From Phytophthora sp. 'mugwort' (taxonomy: Eukaryota; Oomycota; Peronosporomycetes; Peronosporales; Peronosporaceae): DNA of 64,000 nt. A program made the position numbers and the translations under genes. Position 1 is the first letter of the stretch. Every line of letters starts with the position of its first letter. The notes beneath the pieces were generated by a model that was not told the DNA's origin, made no database searches, and saw only the letters and a list, made by a program, of their open reading frames with translations. Shown here one piece after another: positions 51,534 to 63,100 of the stretch. Location of the stretch: the NCBI GenBank assembly GCA_033558025.1, contig JAUCEF010000006.1, positions 3,038,001 through 3,102,000 of the forward strand. The letters run 5' to 3'.

Positions 51534-52566
51534 GATATACTTCAAGAAGAATATCTAATAAGACCCTTGCGCGTATCTCTAGCGACATGGCTACATTTTT
51601 AAAACTCCTTCGTTTGTCACCAGCGATCTTCGTTCTGTTGTGCCCGAAGCCTTGCATCATGGCTTCATGATCATAGTCGACAGCTGCGGAGAGTGCCAAT
51701 ATGATGGCACTGTCGCCCAGAGCCTCGGGGTACGCGCTCTTGATCCACTTAGCGACCTCAACGCGGCCGTGGTCGGCGGCGGCAGTGAACGCCCAGCCGA
51801 TCCAGTGCATCTCGTTGGGGCGTCGAGCGATCTGGAGCAGAAACTTCACCACACTGAGATGGTCATTAGCAGCAGCACCGTCGATCGCTGCTTTGGTGCA
51901 GCCCTCTCGCCGAGTCGAATACAACCACCGGACGACATCCAGATGCCCGTTTGTCGCGGCGCCATCCATCGCCCACGTGGTGCAACCCTCGCGACGATTT
52001 CTGTGTAGCCACTTGACTATATCCAAGTGTCCATTGGTAGCAGCAAAGTCCATGGCGTAGTCGACGCACAAATCTGCTCGATTAGAATGTAGCCATTTCA
52101 CCACCTCCAAGTGGTGGTTGCTCGCGGCCCAGCTCATGGCGCGATTGGCGTAACAGTTGCTTGAGTTGGCGTGTAGCCATTGCACGACGTTAAGATGTCC
52201 GGTCTTGGCTGCTTCGTCCATCGGACTGAAGTTGTAGTCTTGCCAAAGGTTCTTGACTCGCTGGTCGTCGTGGTCCTTGACCCACTTCAAGACATGCACG
52301 TATCCCGACACAGCTGCGTGACGTACCATTGGCTGACTCAATGGGGTCGGGTCCCGTTCGTACAGATAGTTCAGCTCCCGCTCACTGTCTCCACGCCGAC
52401 AGGAGGCAGCGAAGACTCCGTCCTGCCCCAAAGTGTCCAAGAACTCGCTGATACGACGAGTGACATGAGGCAACGCGCCGCCAGCAACCGGGAAACACTC
52501 GCGCGTCACCAGAATTGCAGCAGAGAACAAAGGCCATTCAGCGAGGGTAGCAGTAGTTGACATCAT
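51433..52566 (-). CDS. Ankyrin-repeat protein (oomycete type), long copy
   Basis: A 377-residue frame starting at ATG 52,566 (MMSTTATLAEW). The N-terminal leader matches the downstream paralogue. At least seven ankyrin-like units follow: AAVSGYVHVLKWVKDH, AAKTGHLNVVQWLHAN, AASNHHLEVVKWLHSN, AATNGHLDIVKWLHRN, AATNGHLDVVRWLYST, AAANDHLSVVKFLLQ, AAADHGRVEVAKWIKS. The repeats are very alike in the middle, pointing to recent internal duplication. After about residue 300 (KRRSF) the frame runs on through sequence that belongs to the next gene's promoter and start. The last ~55 residues are therefore probably read-through after loss of the original stop. The stop at 51,433 is 100 bp inside the neighbour. 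Confidence 0.75.
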   Translation of the reverse strand: MMSTTATLAEWPLFSAAILVTRECFPVAGGALPHVTRRISEFLDTLGQDGVFAASCRRGDSERELNYLYERDPTPLSQPMVRHAAVSGYVHVLKWVKDHDDQRVKNLWQDYNFSPMDEAAKTGHLNVVQWLHANSSNCYANRAMSWAASNHHLEVVKWLHSNRADLCVDYAMDFAATNGHLDIVKWLHRNRREGCTTWAMDGAATNGHLDVVRWLYSTRREGCTKAAIDGAAANDHLSVVKFLLQIARRPNEMHWIGWAFTAAADHGRVEVAKWIKSAYPEALGDSAIILALSAAVDYDHEAMMQGFGHNRTKIAGDKRRSFKNVAMSLEIRARVLLDILLEVYHGHDLLQLVCISSAAVAHCSGLAIDDHDAGGLS

Positions 52567-52927
52567 ACTTCAGGACTCGGGTCGATCTTGATCTGCGCCA
52601 CCGATGGCTCGAGACGTACGCGGATGGTGACGGTTAACGAGGGATAGGGCCATTTATCGACTGACGGTAGTTGAAGCAAAAAAAAAAAACGTGGTATAAC
52701 GGACATTACATTGAGATATTCTATACTGTGTGATATAACACATTGGTCGTACTTTGGTGGCGAAACGGTCGACTAAGAAGACATTACTTTCTCCGGGCTC
52801 AAATGATTGCACAAATGGACTATCCACAAGGGTCCAGCACTGTGAGTCTTTATTAAGAAAGTATATATGTGAGTGGTATAACAAAATAAAAAAAACTGTT
52901 TGCATTTATACATCAATTACAACACCT
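52567..52927. other. Intergenic, AT-rich
   Basis: A 12-base A run lies at about 52,677-52,688, and GTGGTATAAC occurs twice (52,692 and 52,874). No gene. These may be remnants of the Tc1 element's end, but no terminal inverted repeat could be confirmed. Confidence 0.35.
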
Positions 52928-54266
52928 TCATGAAGAACTGTAACAGCGTGTCGAAAACTCTCCCAAGTCAAATGGGAATGACTGTGGAAGCTTTCCTTGT
53001 CGCCTCAGCTTGCTTTTGCCCATGTGCGGTAGCTTGTAATCACTAGCCCCGCCTACTTTCATCACACACTCCATAACCTTCTGCAAGGTGAGGAATATGT
53101 TGTCTAGTGTCTCTACTTTGAGTGCTGCGTACGACTTCCTTACTGCCTGTACTAGTTGGTCAATGTTGTAGCAATCTTCTTGGTGCTGGAGAGCCTGGAT
53201 AGAAGTGAAGTATCCCAAATCCAGGGTGTTGAGGTCGGGTGAGTTTGCCGGCTGGAAGGCAAGATGGATGTTCCAGCCGTCAACCAGTCCAGCGGCTAAG
53301 ATGTCGGCGTCGTCCGGTTTGGAGTGCGGTGTGGCGTTGTCTTGCTGGTAGGATAGGCATCCCTTTCTCAGATGCAGGCCACTTGGTCTTAATTGCTGGG
53401 ATGATGTTCTGCAACAGGTAGCGTTTGTAGACATCTCTGTTCACGGATTCCAGGTTCTTCGTCTCCAACGTGCCAGCTGGACGATTCTTGCTGGTACGCT
53501 GCGCTTCCGTCCGCTTCGTAAAGTCTTAAATGCCAATTTTGCCATCAAATAAAACCTCTCCATTTTGATCATATCTATACAAATCAAATCATAAAAGGTT
53601 AGAGGATCAAAATCACAACTTACCGAGGTCTAGCAACTGCAGCAAAAAACATGGTCTTGCCAATAAAGCGCTTGCTTTTGCGCTCACAGTGTGGCACAGT
53701 CCCCCAGGCAACACGTAGAAAGTCTTCTTGTCGGTGTCCTCATTGAACCACTTCTCGTCCACATGCACGACGTTGTAGATGGGCGAGAAGTGGAGGTCGT
53801 ATGGCCCGTGAACGACATGGCGGACGGAGTGGCGTAGGCGGGCGAGCTTGTTCGCCTTCGTCAGCAGCGGGTGGATCGTGTTCGAGTGGCGTAGAAGGCT
53901 TCCTTGGGCCACGGCATCTCGTGCGACGGCGCGGGAAACGCCAAGCTCATCGGCGAGGCACCGCTGCGTCAGGCGCCGCCGAAGAGGGATAGTGGCAACG
54001 CGATCTAACAGCTTCTTCCTGTCCAGCTTGTGCCGCCCCGACGTGCCCTTGATCCGTGGAGCACCACCGGCAATTCCTTCGCTGGAATACGTCGTCTCAA
54101 ATCGAGACCAAATGCGGCTGACGGTAGTCGTGTGGACACCAAGCTCCTCAGCTGCGTCGCGCAAGACACCGCCATCAAACTGGCCTCTCTCGCCGTGCAT
54201 CAGCAGGAAGATCACTACGACTTGTCGCTCTCTCGAGGTCAGGTTGGGTTTCGTCGGGCGGAACAT
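52928..54266 (-). pseudogene. Tc1/mariner-type transposase with probable intron, broken
   Basis: It begins at ATG 54,266 (MFRPTKPNLTSRERQVVVIFL). A helix-turn-helix region follows (DAAEELGVHTTTVSRIWSRF), then a second one (RCLADELGVSRAVARDAV). The first catalytic Asp is in YNVVHVDEKWFN. The frame slips near 53,690 before GKTMFFAAVARP. A likely 50-bp intron (53,624-53,575) starts GTAAGT and ends TGTATAG; after it the frame reads YDQNGEVLFDGKIGI and meets TAA at 53,526-53,528. The second Asp is in SYQQDNATPH and the third acidic position in ANSPDLNTLDLGYF, both in 52,928-53,434, so this is a DDD-type mariner. Two or three lesions make it dead but young. An intron in a transposase is unusual. 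Confidence 0.78.
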
Positions 54267-54652
54267 GGTGGAGGAGAATGATGGTGACGGGGGATCAAGA
54301 AGATGCAAATTGATCAATGAATGGCATGCTGAGACGCACACTTTCGTCCATAACTTTCTTGTTTGTTGGAATTGTTTCGCGCTCAAAACGGTATCCGGTA
54401 GCGACGATCAAACCGCGTCGATTCCGCCTATCAAAACTCGACAAGCGAGCCCACAGGCGAAACGAGAGTTCAACATCTGTTTTGCGCAGTCTTTTCCAAC
54501 CAGAGGAAGTATTCAACAGAAGTTCCCTGTATCCGGACTACATAGTGGCATTCAAGCTCTAGTTGTCTTAGTTTATAGGTAGTTATTTTTGGGAGCGATA
54601 CAATAACCCTTTATAATCCGATATATTTGTTAAACCACTCAGCCACCCCACG
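54267..54652. other. Intergenic, upstream of SelO
   Basis: Overlapping plus- and minus-strand frames (54,295-54,582) have no motif. The stretch may hold the decayed 5' end of the Tc1 element. Confidence 0.35.
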
Positions 54653-54666
54653 TCATTCTGCAACTT
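54653..54666 (+). promoter_or_regulatory. Oomycete-type initiator element before SelO
   Basis: TCATTCTGCAACTT fits the oomycete initiator consensus (TCATTYYNCAWTTT) at all but one or two positions. It lies 7 bp before the SelO start codon, a short leader that is common in oomycetes. Confidence 0.5.
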
Positions 54667-54672
54667 GCCTAA

Positions 54673-56598
54673 ATGATGGTACGCATGGCCTCTAACTCTA
54701 GTCGCACGGGTCTCTCTCGCTCGCTGAGCTACTGGAGGCGCCTTCCGAACTCCAGATTCGACAACGCCGTGCTGCGGGAGCTCCCTATCGATGTCGAGCC
54801 AAAGAACTTCGTCCGTAGCGCCGTGTCGGGCGCCTGCTTCTCTCGCGTGAAGCCCACGCCCCTCGCTCGTCCGGAACTTGTCGTCACGTCCCCTAATTCG
54901 CTGCTTTTGGTCGGCATCGAGCTAAAAGAGGGTATTATTACGGATGACGACTCAAATATTAAGAGTGAAGACGACGATTTACGGCCGATCGAGACTTTGG
55001 TGCCAATTTTAGCGGGCAACGAGCTGCTCCCGGGCTCCGAAACTGCTGCTCAGTGCTATTGCGGCCATCAATTCGGCTTCTTCTCGGGTCAATTAGGTGA
55101 CGGCGCTGCGCTTTATCTGGGTGAAGTCGTGACTGGAAACGAGCGCTGGGAGCTGCAGCTTAAGGGCTCAGGACTCACCCCGTACTCCAGGACGGCAGAC
55201 GGTCGAAAAGTACTGAGATCAACGTTAAGAGAATTCCTGTGCAGTGAAAACATGCACGCGCTGGATGTGCCAACGACTCGGGCGGGCAGCGTCGTCGTCT
55301 CGAACGAGATGAAGGTTTTAAGAGATATTTTCTACAATGGCAACGCTAAAATGGAGCCCACGGCGGTAGTGACTCGAATCGCTAAAAGTTTCTTGAGATT
55401 CGGCAGTTTTGAGATTTTCAAGGACGAAGACAAGCTCACGGGTCTAGCTGGACCCAGTGCCCACTTGGAGAATAAGCAGGAGATGATGAGACAGATGCTG
55501 GACTTCACCATTCGACAATATTTTCCTGAAATTACAGGAGAGAGGAAATATCAAAAATTCTTTGAGGAAGTTGTGCGTCGTACGGCGAAGCTTGTGGCCA
55601 AGTGGCAGACGATTGGCTTCTGTCATGGGGTACTGAACACGGACAATATGAGCATTGTGGGCGATACGCTGGATTACGGTCCGTTTGGATTCATGGAACA
55701 CTTCGATTTAAAACATGTTTGCAACACATCGGATGATAGAGGTCGCTATCGTTACGAAGCGCAGCCAGATATTTGCAAATGGAATTGTGGCGTGCTGGCA
55801 GACCAATTGGGACTGGTGACGGCCCGTGCCAGCCTTGAACCAGGTCTGGAAGCGTTCGATGCAGTGTACGAAGACGAGTATATGCGTCTGATGCGCGAGA
55901 AACTGGGCTTATCGGGGGGATCTGGCAAAGAGAAGGAGGACAAAATGCTCGTTGAGACGCTATTTGAGGTGCTTTCACATACAGGAGCAGATTTCACGTG
56001 TACCTTCCGTTACCTATCGGAACTTGACGCCTTTGACGATGGTGAGTCCCGTGAACAGGTGCTGAACAAACTGGCTAGTGTCTCCGAAACGTTGACACAG
56101 CAAAGACGCAAACTCGAGCAGGAAGCAGGAGGAGTATCTGATGCTCAATACAACATGATCGTGATGCTGTTAAGGGAGAATCCTGTCCGTGCTCGTCAGT
56201 ACGGTATTACACCTGACTTAGTCGCCCAGATGAAGGCCAGTCGCGATACAAAGGAGATGCTTGATGCGATCACGGATGAGGAGCGTATGGATAGTATCCG
56301 TACTGCGTGGGAGGACTGGATTGATGTCTATATCTCTCGCATCAAGGAAGAAGGTGATGCAGCGAGTGATGCCGAGCGTCGCCGCTGTATGCTCGAGGCC
56401 AACCCGTTGTTCGTGCTGCGCAACCACGTGGCTCAGAAGGCCATTGACTTCGCACACGAAAGAAATTATGATGGGGTTCAGCATATTTTTGACTTGATCA
56501 CGCACCCATTTGACGACCCAACTGACGAAAGTGATCTCGAATATACTCGACCTCAGGACCCATTCACCGCGCCTCTATGCGTTTCCTGTTCGTCGTAG
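54673..56598 (+). CDS. SelO: SelO-type protein adenylyltransferase (cysteine form)
   Basis: An intronless 641-residue protein starting at ATG 54,673 (a second ATG follows immediately). It shows the SelO/YdiU features: SETAAQCYCGHQFGFFSGQLGDG, LQLKGSGLTPYSR (from about 162), RKVLRSTLREFL, AVVTRIAKSFLRFG, and CHGVLNTDNMSIVGDTLDYGPFGF (about 318-340) with the metal-binding and catalytic Asn/Asp. The family has a pseudokinase fold that binds ATP upside down and transfers AMP to Ser/Thr/Tyr of target proteins, mainly in mitochondria. The Arg-rich N-terminus (MASNSSRTGLSRSLSYWRRL) fits import. The protein ends CVSCSS then TAG; animal SelO has selenocysteine in the matching CxxU position, so this is a cysteine homologue. 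Confidence 0.93.
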   Translation: MMVRMASNSSRTGLSRSLSYWRRLPNSRFDNAVLRELPIDVEPKNFVRSAVSGACFSRVKPTPLARPELVVTSPNSLLLVGIELKEGIITDDDSNIKSEDDDLRPIETLVPILAGNELLPGSETAAQCYCGHQFGFFSGQLGDGAALYLGEVVTGNERWELQLKGSGLTPYSRTADGRKVLRSTLREFLCSENMHALDVPTTRAGSVVVSNEMKVLRDIFYNGNAKMEPTAVVTRIAKSFLRFGSFEIFKDEDKLTGLAGPSAHLENKQEMMRQMLDFTIRQYFPEITGERKYQKFFEEVVRRTAKLVAKWQTIGFCHGVLNTDNMSIVGDTLDYGPFGFMEHFDLKHVCNTSDDRGRYRYEAQPDICKWNCGVLADQLGLVTARASLEPGLEAFDAVYEDEYMRLMREKLGLSGGSGKEKEDKMLVETLFEVLSHTGADFTCTFRYLSELDAFDDGESREQVLNKLASVSETLTQQRRKLEQEAGGVSDAQYNMIVMLLRENPVRARQYGITPDLVAQMKASRDTKEMLDAITDEERMDSIRTAWEDWIDVYISRIKEEGDAASDAERRRCMLEANPLFVLRNHVAQKAIDFAHERNYDGVQHIFDLITHPFDDPTDESDLEYTRPQDPFTAPLCVSCSS

Positions 56599-57120
56599 AT
56601 GAACGGGATAGTAAGGGTTGATTCAAAGTCTAGGCGCATTAAGCTGTGGTCTAGCCGAGATGAACATTAGTGGCATGCTGAACTTCTCGACGCATTTTTT
56701 TTGATTTATTCTTGACGAGTTCCTGTTGCTGCAACGAAAAACTTTGAGAGTTTGCCGGAAAAAGAAAACCAAAGGTTGGACGCTGGATGAAACGTGTTAA
56801 GCAAGCAGGATCCTCGGTTATTGCTGTGGATCTATTTGAGCACCATCCAAAAGTTAGGTATCATCTTTCATGCTACCAAAATGAATAATAACGTCACTAA
56901 GTGGCAAAAGAACTTTGTGTAAATTGTGTGATCCTTGTTGGAATAAATTCATTCTTAGTATTGCACAGATATCTCGCACGCCTTCCGGAGACACTTCGCT
57001 ACATTTCTTTTGCGCACGAAGTAGTATTTATCGATTTATCCCGACAAAGCAGTTCAAAAGTGTCAGAAGTGGAGGGACGCGTCGTGAAAAACTGACCAAC
57101 AATTCCGGTTTGTGAATATA
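56599..57120. other. Intergenic region
   Basis: About 520 bp of AT-rich sequence. Overlapping short frames (56,901-57,115) have no motif. It includes the promoter of the large downstream gene. Confidence 0.45.
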
Positions 57121-60100
57121 ATGGACAGTGTTCGCAGTGAAACCTCGGAAGGCAGCCTCGCTTCTAGTCGACTGGATGATGGCAGTGCAACAGGTCGCGG
57201 TTCCTTGTCCTTATCCTTCTCCAACTCACACACGGGTCGTCTGTCCACTGACAGTATTTCCACCCGTTCGGACTACCTCTCAACGTATGAACGGAAGTTC
57301 CAGGAGCGTAAAGCTGCTAAGCAGAAGAAGTCCGAGAGGATCAAGCGGCAGAAGGAGCTCGCAGATCGACAGGAACTTGTTTCTGCCGACCAAAGACGCA
57401 GAGCACAGCGAGAGGCTGAACGACTAGCACGACGACAGGAAATGGAGACGTGGCTGACGGACCCCAACGAGTTGCGTCGTCTTGAACGACGGGCGCAGAA
57501 ACGGAGTCGAGATCGGATGCGGTCGCTGAAGGAATGGTACGTTCCAGCGACGTCGGGACCTGCAGAAGAAGTGCAGCCAGTCTTTGTCGCAGCCATGAGC
57601 CACGAACAGAGCAACCAAAAGGAGCCCACAAGTCGAAAACAACGAGTTGAGTTAGTGTTGTCAAAAGAAGCTGCTGCTGTCAAGCACGAGGACGAGCGAG
57701 AAGCTCTCGAAGCTGTGCTATGTCGTCAATTGAGTGCTTTGACGACCAAATTGGAATATCTCGAGCAGTTTGGCGACCCGGTAGCTGTACGACCACGTGC
57801 TCAGACTCGAACAGGTCCGCGACGACGACGTATTGCTCGACAAGACTTGCATCTGACCCCACTAGGTCCTGCACGCAGCAACTTGGAAGCAGCGAACGTC
57901 CCGACGTCGACGTCTTTGCAGACGCTTCGACGCGTCCACGTTGACGACGCGCGTGACGACGCCGAAGTGGATCATTATTTACTCCGATATCGTCAAACTT
58001 CCAAGCAAAATTACGCCGCGGGGAAGCTTCAAGCGACCTGGAGGATGCATCTGCGTCGACGAAAGTATCTCCCGTGGCGTCAACGACGCAGTCAACAGCG
58101 ACGCGCCGTTTTTGAGATCTGGGTCATGACGTATCGCGTCGGAGACCGCGCGCAACGCTCGCTACTGCGCAAGTATTTCAGTGCGTGGCGTGCCGACGTG
58201 GTCGAGGCGCTGCAGCTTCGTGAGATGGAGCTTCAACTCTTCCGACAGGCGGCTACGCAGACGACACTGCCCCGCATGGTGCTCAATCTCGTCTTTACGT
58301 CCGACTGGGAGGACGAACGCGCGACGCGTCTCGCAGCAAAAGCCGCCGAAGCCGCGATCAAGAAGGCCATTACGCCGGCCAGCAAGGCCGCGTTCCTCAC
58401 GGCGTTTCTCCATGCGGCGTTTGGTGAGATCGAGACGGTCTCGAGCAAGAAACGCAGTCGCGTGCACCAGCTTCGTGCTCAGCATGTCGCGGCCCGGGAA
58501 GAAGTACGCAAGAAAGTCGTACAGCACGTTTTCCGGCTCTGGAAACGCGTCCATGAGGCCAACAAGCGGGTTGGTCTCAATGCTCAGCTCTGTTTGAAAC
58601 GCGCCGTGCGCATGGCGTTCGGCGCACAACAACGCTGGCCCGCCGAGATCTTGCTGTCGGTCTTTGAGATCTGGGCGCGCTGGACGAGCTTCAGTCGATG
58701 CAAACGCTTTGGACTGCCGATGCCGCGCTTTGCCCAAACGAATCCGCACTGGGAGATCTGGCTGCACAACTACCAGGAGCGTCAAGTTCGATGCGTCAAG
58801 GCGGCCGCGAAAGCCCCCGCCGCGCGCCTGCGACGCTCGTTTCTGCGGCTGCACGCGTTTGCACGCCGGGCTGTACGTGCGCGACGCGCTCTCGCTCTGG
58901 CGTCCGAAACGTACGCACGGGCCGTACGGCTCAATACGCTTCTGGCGTGGCGTGACGCGATTGCTGGCAGCGCCGCCGACAAGAAACTGGTCCGAGGTGT
59001 TGTGCGACGGATGCATCGCTACGCTTGTGCTAAACGGAAGCTGCGTCCACTGAAGGAGGTGCTTGGAAAGCGACGGCGAGAATGGCTGGCTAGACGTGCG
59101 ATCCGCGGCTGGGAACGGGTGCAGCTTCACGCGTGCTTCAAGCGGGAGCACACGCTTTCTCGACTAGCAACGAGTCAAACGTGGCGTTCGAGACTGCAGC
59201 GCACACTTGATCTCTGGCGTGACGACCGGGACGCACGGCGGCGCTGGAGAACCTTTAACGCGTGGACGCATTTCGTCCGTCAGCGCAAGTTTTTTCTCAC
59301 GCTCCGCCTGCTCTGCGCGCGACAGGAGCGACGACACTTGCTGTTCGGCGTTTTTAGTGCTTGGAAAGCCGCGAAATGGGAGCGAGTTGACGGCTTCCTC
59401 GAAGACCGGCTACGACTTGATGCATGGGAGGCGTATCGCGAGCTGTGCGTCTTCTTTCCCATGATGTTTTACGGCAGCTTTTCCGACGCGGGTTCAATCT
59501 TCGGCGGTTTGCCAAGCTTCATGTACGGTGAGACCGCTGGCGCGCCGTCGCGGCTTAAGCAAGAGCAACAAGACTTGGCACTCGCGACGTCGGGGGACGC
59601 CGTACGCCATTTCCACGGCGTCTTAACCCGGGACAGCGTCGTGGACGTTCGGAACGCGATTTTGCAGACGAGATATCTCGTCAACGCCGTGGATGAGGCG
59701 ACCGGGAACACGGCACTGCACGTGGCCGCTCAGATCGAGGAGCCGGAACGCCGGCTCGAGATTGTGGCGCTGCTGCTGAGCGAGGGTGCCGCGATGCTGA
59801 AGCGTGTGAATCGACACGGACTCGCCCCGGTACAACTCGCACTGGATCCGCCCGATACGCGTCAGCTACTTAACGAAGGCCTGTTCGCGTTTCATTCTCG
59901 CAATATCCTCACGCAAGGTGTCAAGACTGAAGGCGGTTATCGACTGCTCTGGTGTATGACAACGCTCATGGTGCAAGAGTGGGGAACGGGTCAACGACGC
60001 CCTGCCGACGTGCGAACCGGCCAATGGCATAGTACACTACGTGAGGAGCTGTGGCTGCGTCAACAATGCGTGCGGTTTGCTCCCGACTCGACGTTTGCAC

Positions 60101-63100
60101 CGGCCGTCAGTCGTTCGCGTGGGTTTCTCAACGCGCTCAAGACGCGACTGTGTCTATCACGTTACGACGTTCTGTATGCGTCGGAAGTCTCCAGATGTGC
60201 GACGGATGAACGTCGATACCACGAGTGGGAAGAACGTACCACGACCGGGAAGGCAAAACCCAGCGATACGGGCGAATACGAAGCGTACGCGCGCTACCTG
60301 TTGGCAGCCACGCTCGACACTGCAGCCTGTGAGCAGGAGCTCATCCCGAGCTTCGTTGGTCTGCTCTTTTCGCTGGAGTTTTCGCTCCAAGAGATCGTCT
60401 CTCAAGCTTACCGTCTGGAAGACGAGTGTGCGAGAGCGGAAGATGAAGTATGGGAGCTGTACCAGCGTATTCAACGTGCTGAGAAGGCCTGGAGCGCGCT
60501 CTTTGATCACAAATTAACCCCAGACGAGTGCACAGCCCAACGAAATAATGTTCAAATGCTACGTCTGTTTACAGATGACGCAGACGTCGAGCTGTTCTTC
60601 GAGAGGGAAGTTTTCCTCTTAGATTTTGCACAATTCAAGGCTATCGAGGACCGGGACGGCAGCACCAGCCAACAGGAAGCACTTGAACGTGAGCTTGTGC
60701 CTTTAATAATCCGCACAAAGCGGAAGCTACGAAGAGCGGAGAAGAAGCTCAAGCGCGTCCAAGAACAGATCGACATGAATGAACGCGCTCATCGTCAAGC
60801 TTTGTTTGCGACGGGGAGACGCGTTGACGAGATTTGTACGGCACGGATGGCCTTGGAGCATTCTCGTCTGCGAATGGCCGTAGCTTTGCTTAAACACAAT
60901 GAAGTGAAGGCTTTTGTAGCTCGATTGGAGTATGCGAAGCAGGTGCTGCAGAATGGAGCAGGCTCATGCGATCCCGCCGTGGACTTGACGCTACCTTCTT
61001 CAGTCGCAGCTCTTTCGTTCCAAGAGCGAAGGACGTTCTACAAGACGGAGATGGCCCGTTACGTCAGCATGTTCCACACGCGAGTCATTCTAGAGCAGAC
61101 ACATACAGCAGCGAAGACTGACGATCGATTGGAGCCCGTCCACGTCCCTGAAGCTCTCCATCTACTACAGAAAGAAGCTGTGAGTAAATTGCACACGCTG
61201 TTCGTGCTCAACCTGCTCCGCTCGTGCTGCTGCTGGCTGGCCGACAACATGATGGCGATGGAGACGGCATACAAGACAGAGCGTGTCGACGACAGTGAGA
61301 GTGAAGTAGGCGATGAATACGTGCCACCGGCTGATAAACACGACAGTCGAGCGGAGCGACAGAGTCTGAGCGTCATGAAACTGGTTAATGCCACTGGTAC
61401 GCTACTAGCTGAAGGGATCCCACGACGTCGCAGTAGTCTCAAGAATACGAGACGTGTACTCGAAACGTACCATCAAGGCAGCTCATCCAGCAACGTCATT
61501 GATACGGATAACGACGCGATGACGGCGACGTACGCTTCGAGCGCTCTGCTGCTCTTTCAAGAAGAACGTAGTGTGGCGGAGCGAGCTGACCAGGAGCAGC
61601 TCGATAGCTTTAAAGTCCACGTGGTTGCGACCAGTTCGGAGCGAAACCCGGTCACGGGACAGCTTGAAGTGCCGCCAGACCACGTCGTGAATACTGAGGC
61701 GATCCCAACTACCGCACGGCCAGAAGCTGCTCGGACAGTTGACGTTCATCGCAACCGCAAGAAGGAGGAGCTACAGCGTGCAATGGGCCATCACAGACTT
61801 GGATACACACGTGGCGACAGTGACAGCGACAGTGAAGACAGCAATTGTTCAGCTCCAGACGATCTGGTGCGTGAGATCCACGGCACGGATCTCCAGTTCG
61901 GGAATTTCGTCACTAGCGACGGCAATTGGTCGAACGAGAGCGACAAAACTATCGTCAGCAATGAGAAGGAAGCATTCGACGCAGCAGATACTGAAGCCAT
62001 GTGGAAGCGCGGCAACGTCAAGCTGGCGGACGGGTCGGCTCTGAGTATCAAGGAAGTGCTGGCACAAGCTCATCGCTTAAGTATGTCAAGAGAGAAGCTA
62101 CGACCAACAAGCCGTCGCCAGGGACTCGTGCTACCAGAGGCTCCAGAACTACCACAACCGCTTCAAGACGTCCCGGAAGCTCAACGTCGAGCAACGGTAG
62201 AGCCAGGTAGAACGAGTCCTACCACTGAGCAGCAACAACCCGCGGTGGATCGTCCTCTAGGTCGAACTGTATCCATTTCTTGTCTTGTAGAGCGTCAGGA
62301 GGAGGAAATGGCCTCGGTTTCTGAGGATCAAGCGATCTCAACAGTGATTCAAGCTCCTAATCGCCAGAACTCAGCAGGTACAGGACGTACCAGTATCGGA
62401 GAGGCAGCAAGTGGTGCAAATACCAGTCAACTAGAAACATTCGACCACAAGACGCACGAAATGGACGACGTCACCGAGATAAGGACGACTTTAAACACAA
62501 GTGATGAAGTATACATGGATCTACAAGAGTGTAAGCAAGTGGAAATTGAAATGGCTACACCACCACTGCAATCTCCAGTTGTGGAGATAGGTACATCTCA
62601 AATCTCAGAAGCGTCTGCATTATTCTACCACGACAAGAAAATCAAAGACTCGGTTAGTTGTGTGAATCCATTGATTAAATGGGAGGAGGCGACCACATTC
62701 GAGGCTTTCCCGCTTGTAGTCACGCTACGAAACTCAATGAGTCGAGAGAAGGGAGAATTCGTTACCCGTCCACGCGTCATAAAGACAGGAATTAATGAGC
62801 TGATAGCGCCGCAGTTTGTGCTGGAAGATTCTACGGATAATGCGGCTTTTGTCGAGGTATCCAGTGCTGATACAAGCGACGTGTTCACGCTTCAAGGCAA
62901 ATCGCTCATTATGGCTACAAAACTTCACCGAACGCGACGGAAGAGCAGCACAACTGGAACATTAGAAACTGTATCACTATCTAAAGGTTTTCATTCACAA
63001 CTTGACATGAAGCAAGACACACAGACGACAGACGAAGGCTCTACGTTGGTACGACCCATTACAGTCACAGTCGTGGCTAAACGTGCCAAACGCGAGGTCG

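Noticed and set aside
58162..59151. 329-codon minus-strand frame
   Set aside because: Lies wholly inside the giant plus-strand frame, which shows ordered Sfi1-like repeats. The high GC of this part lengthens chance frames.
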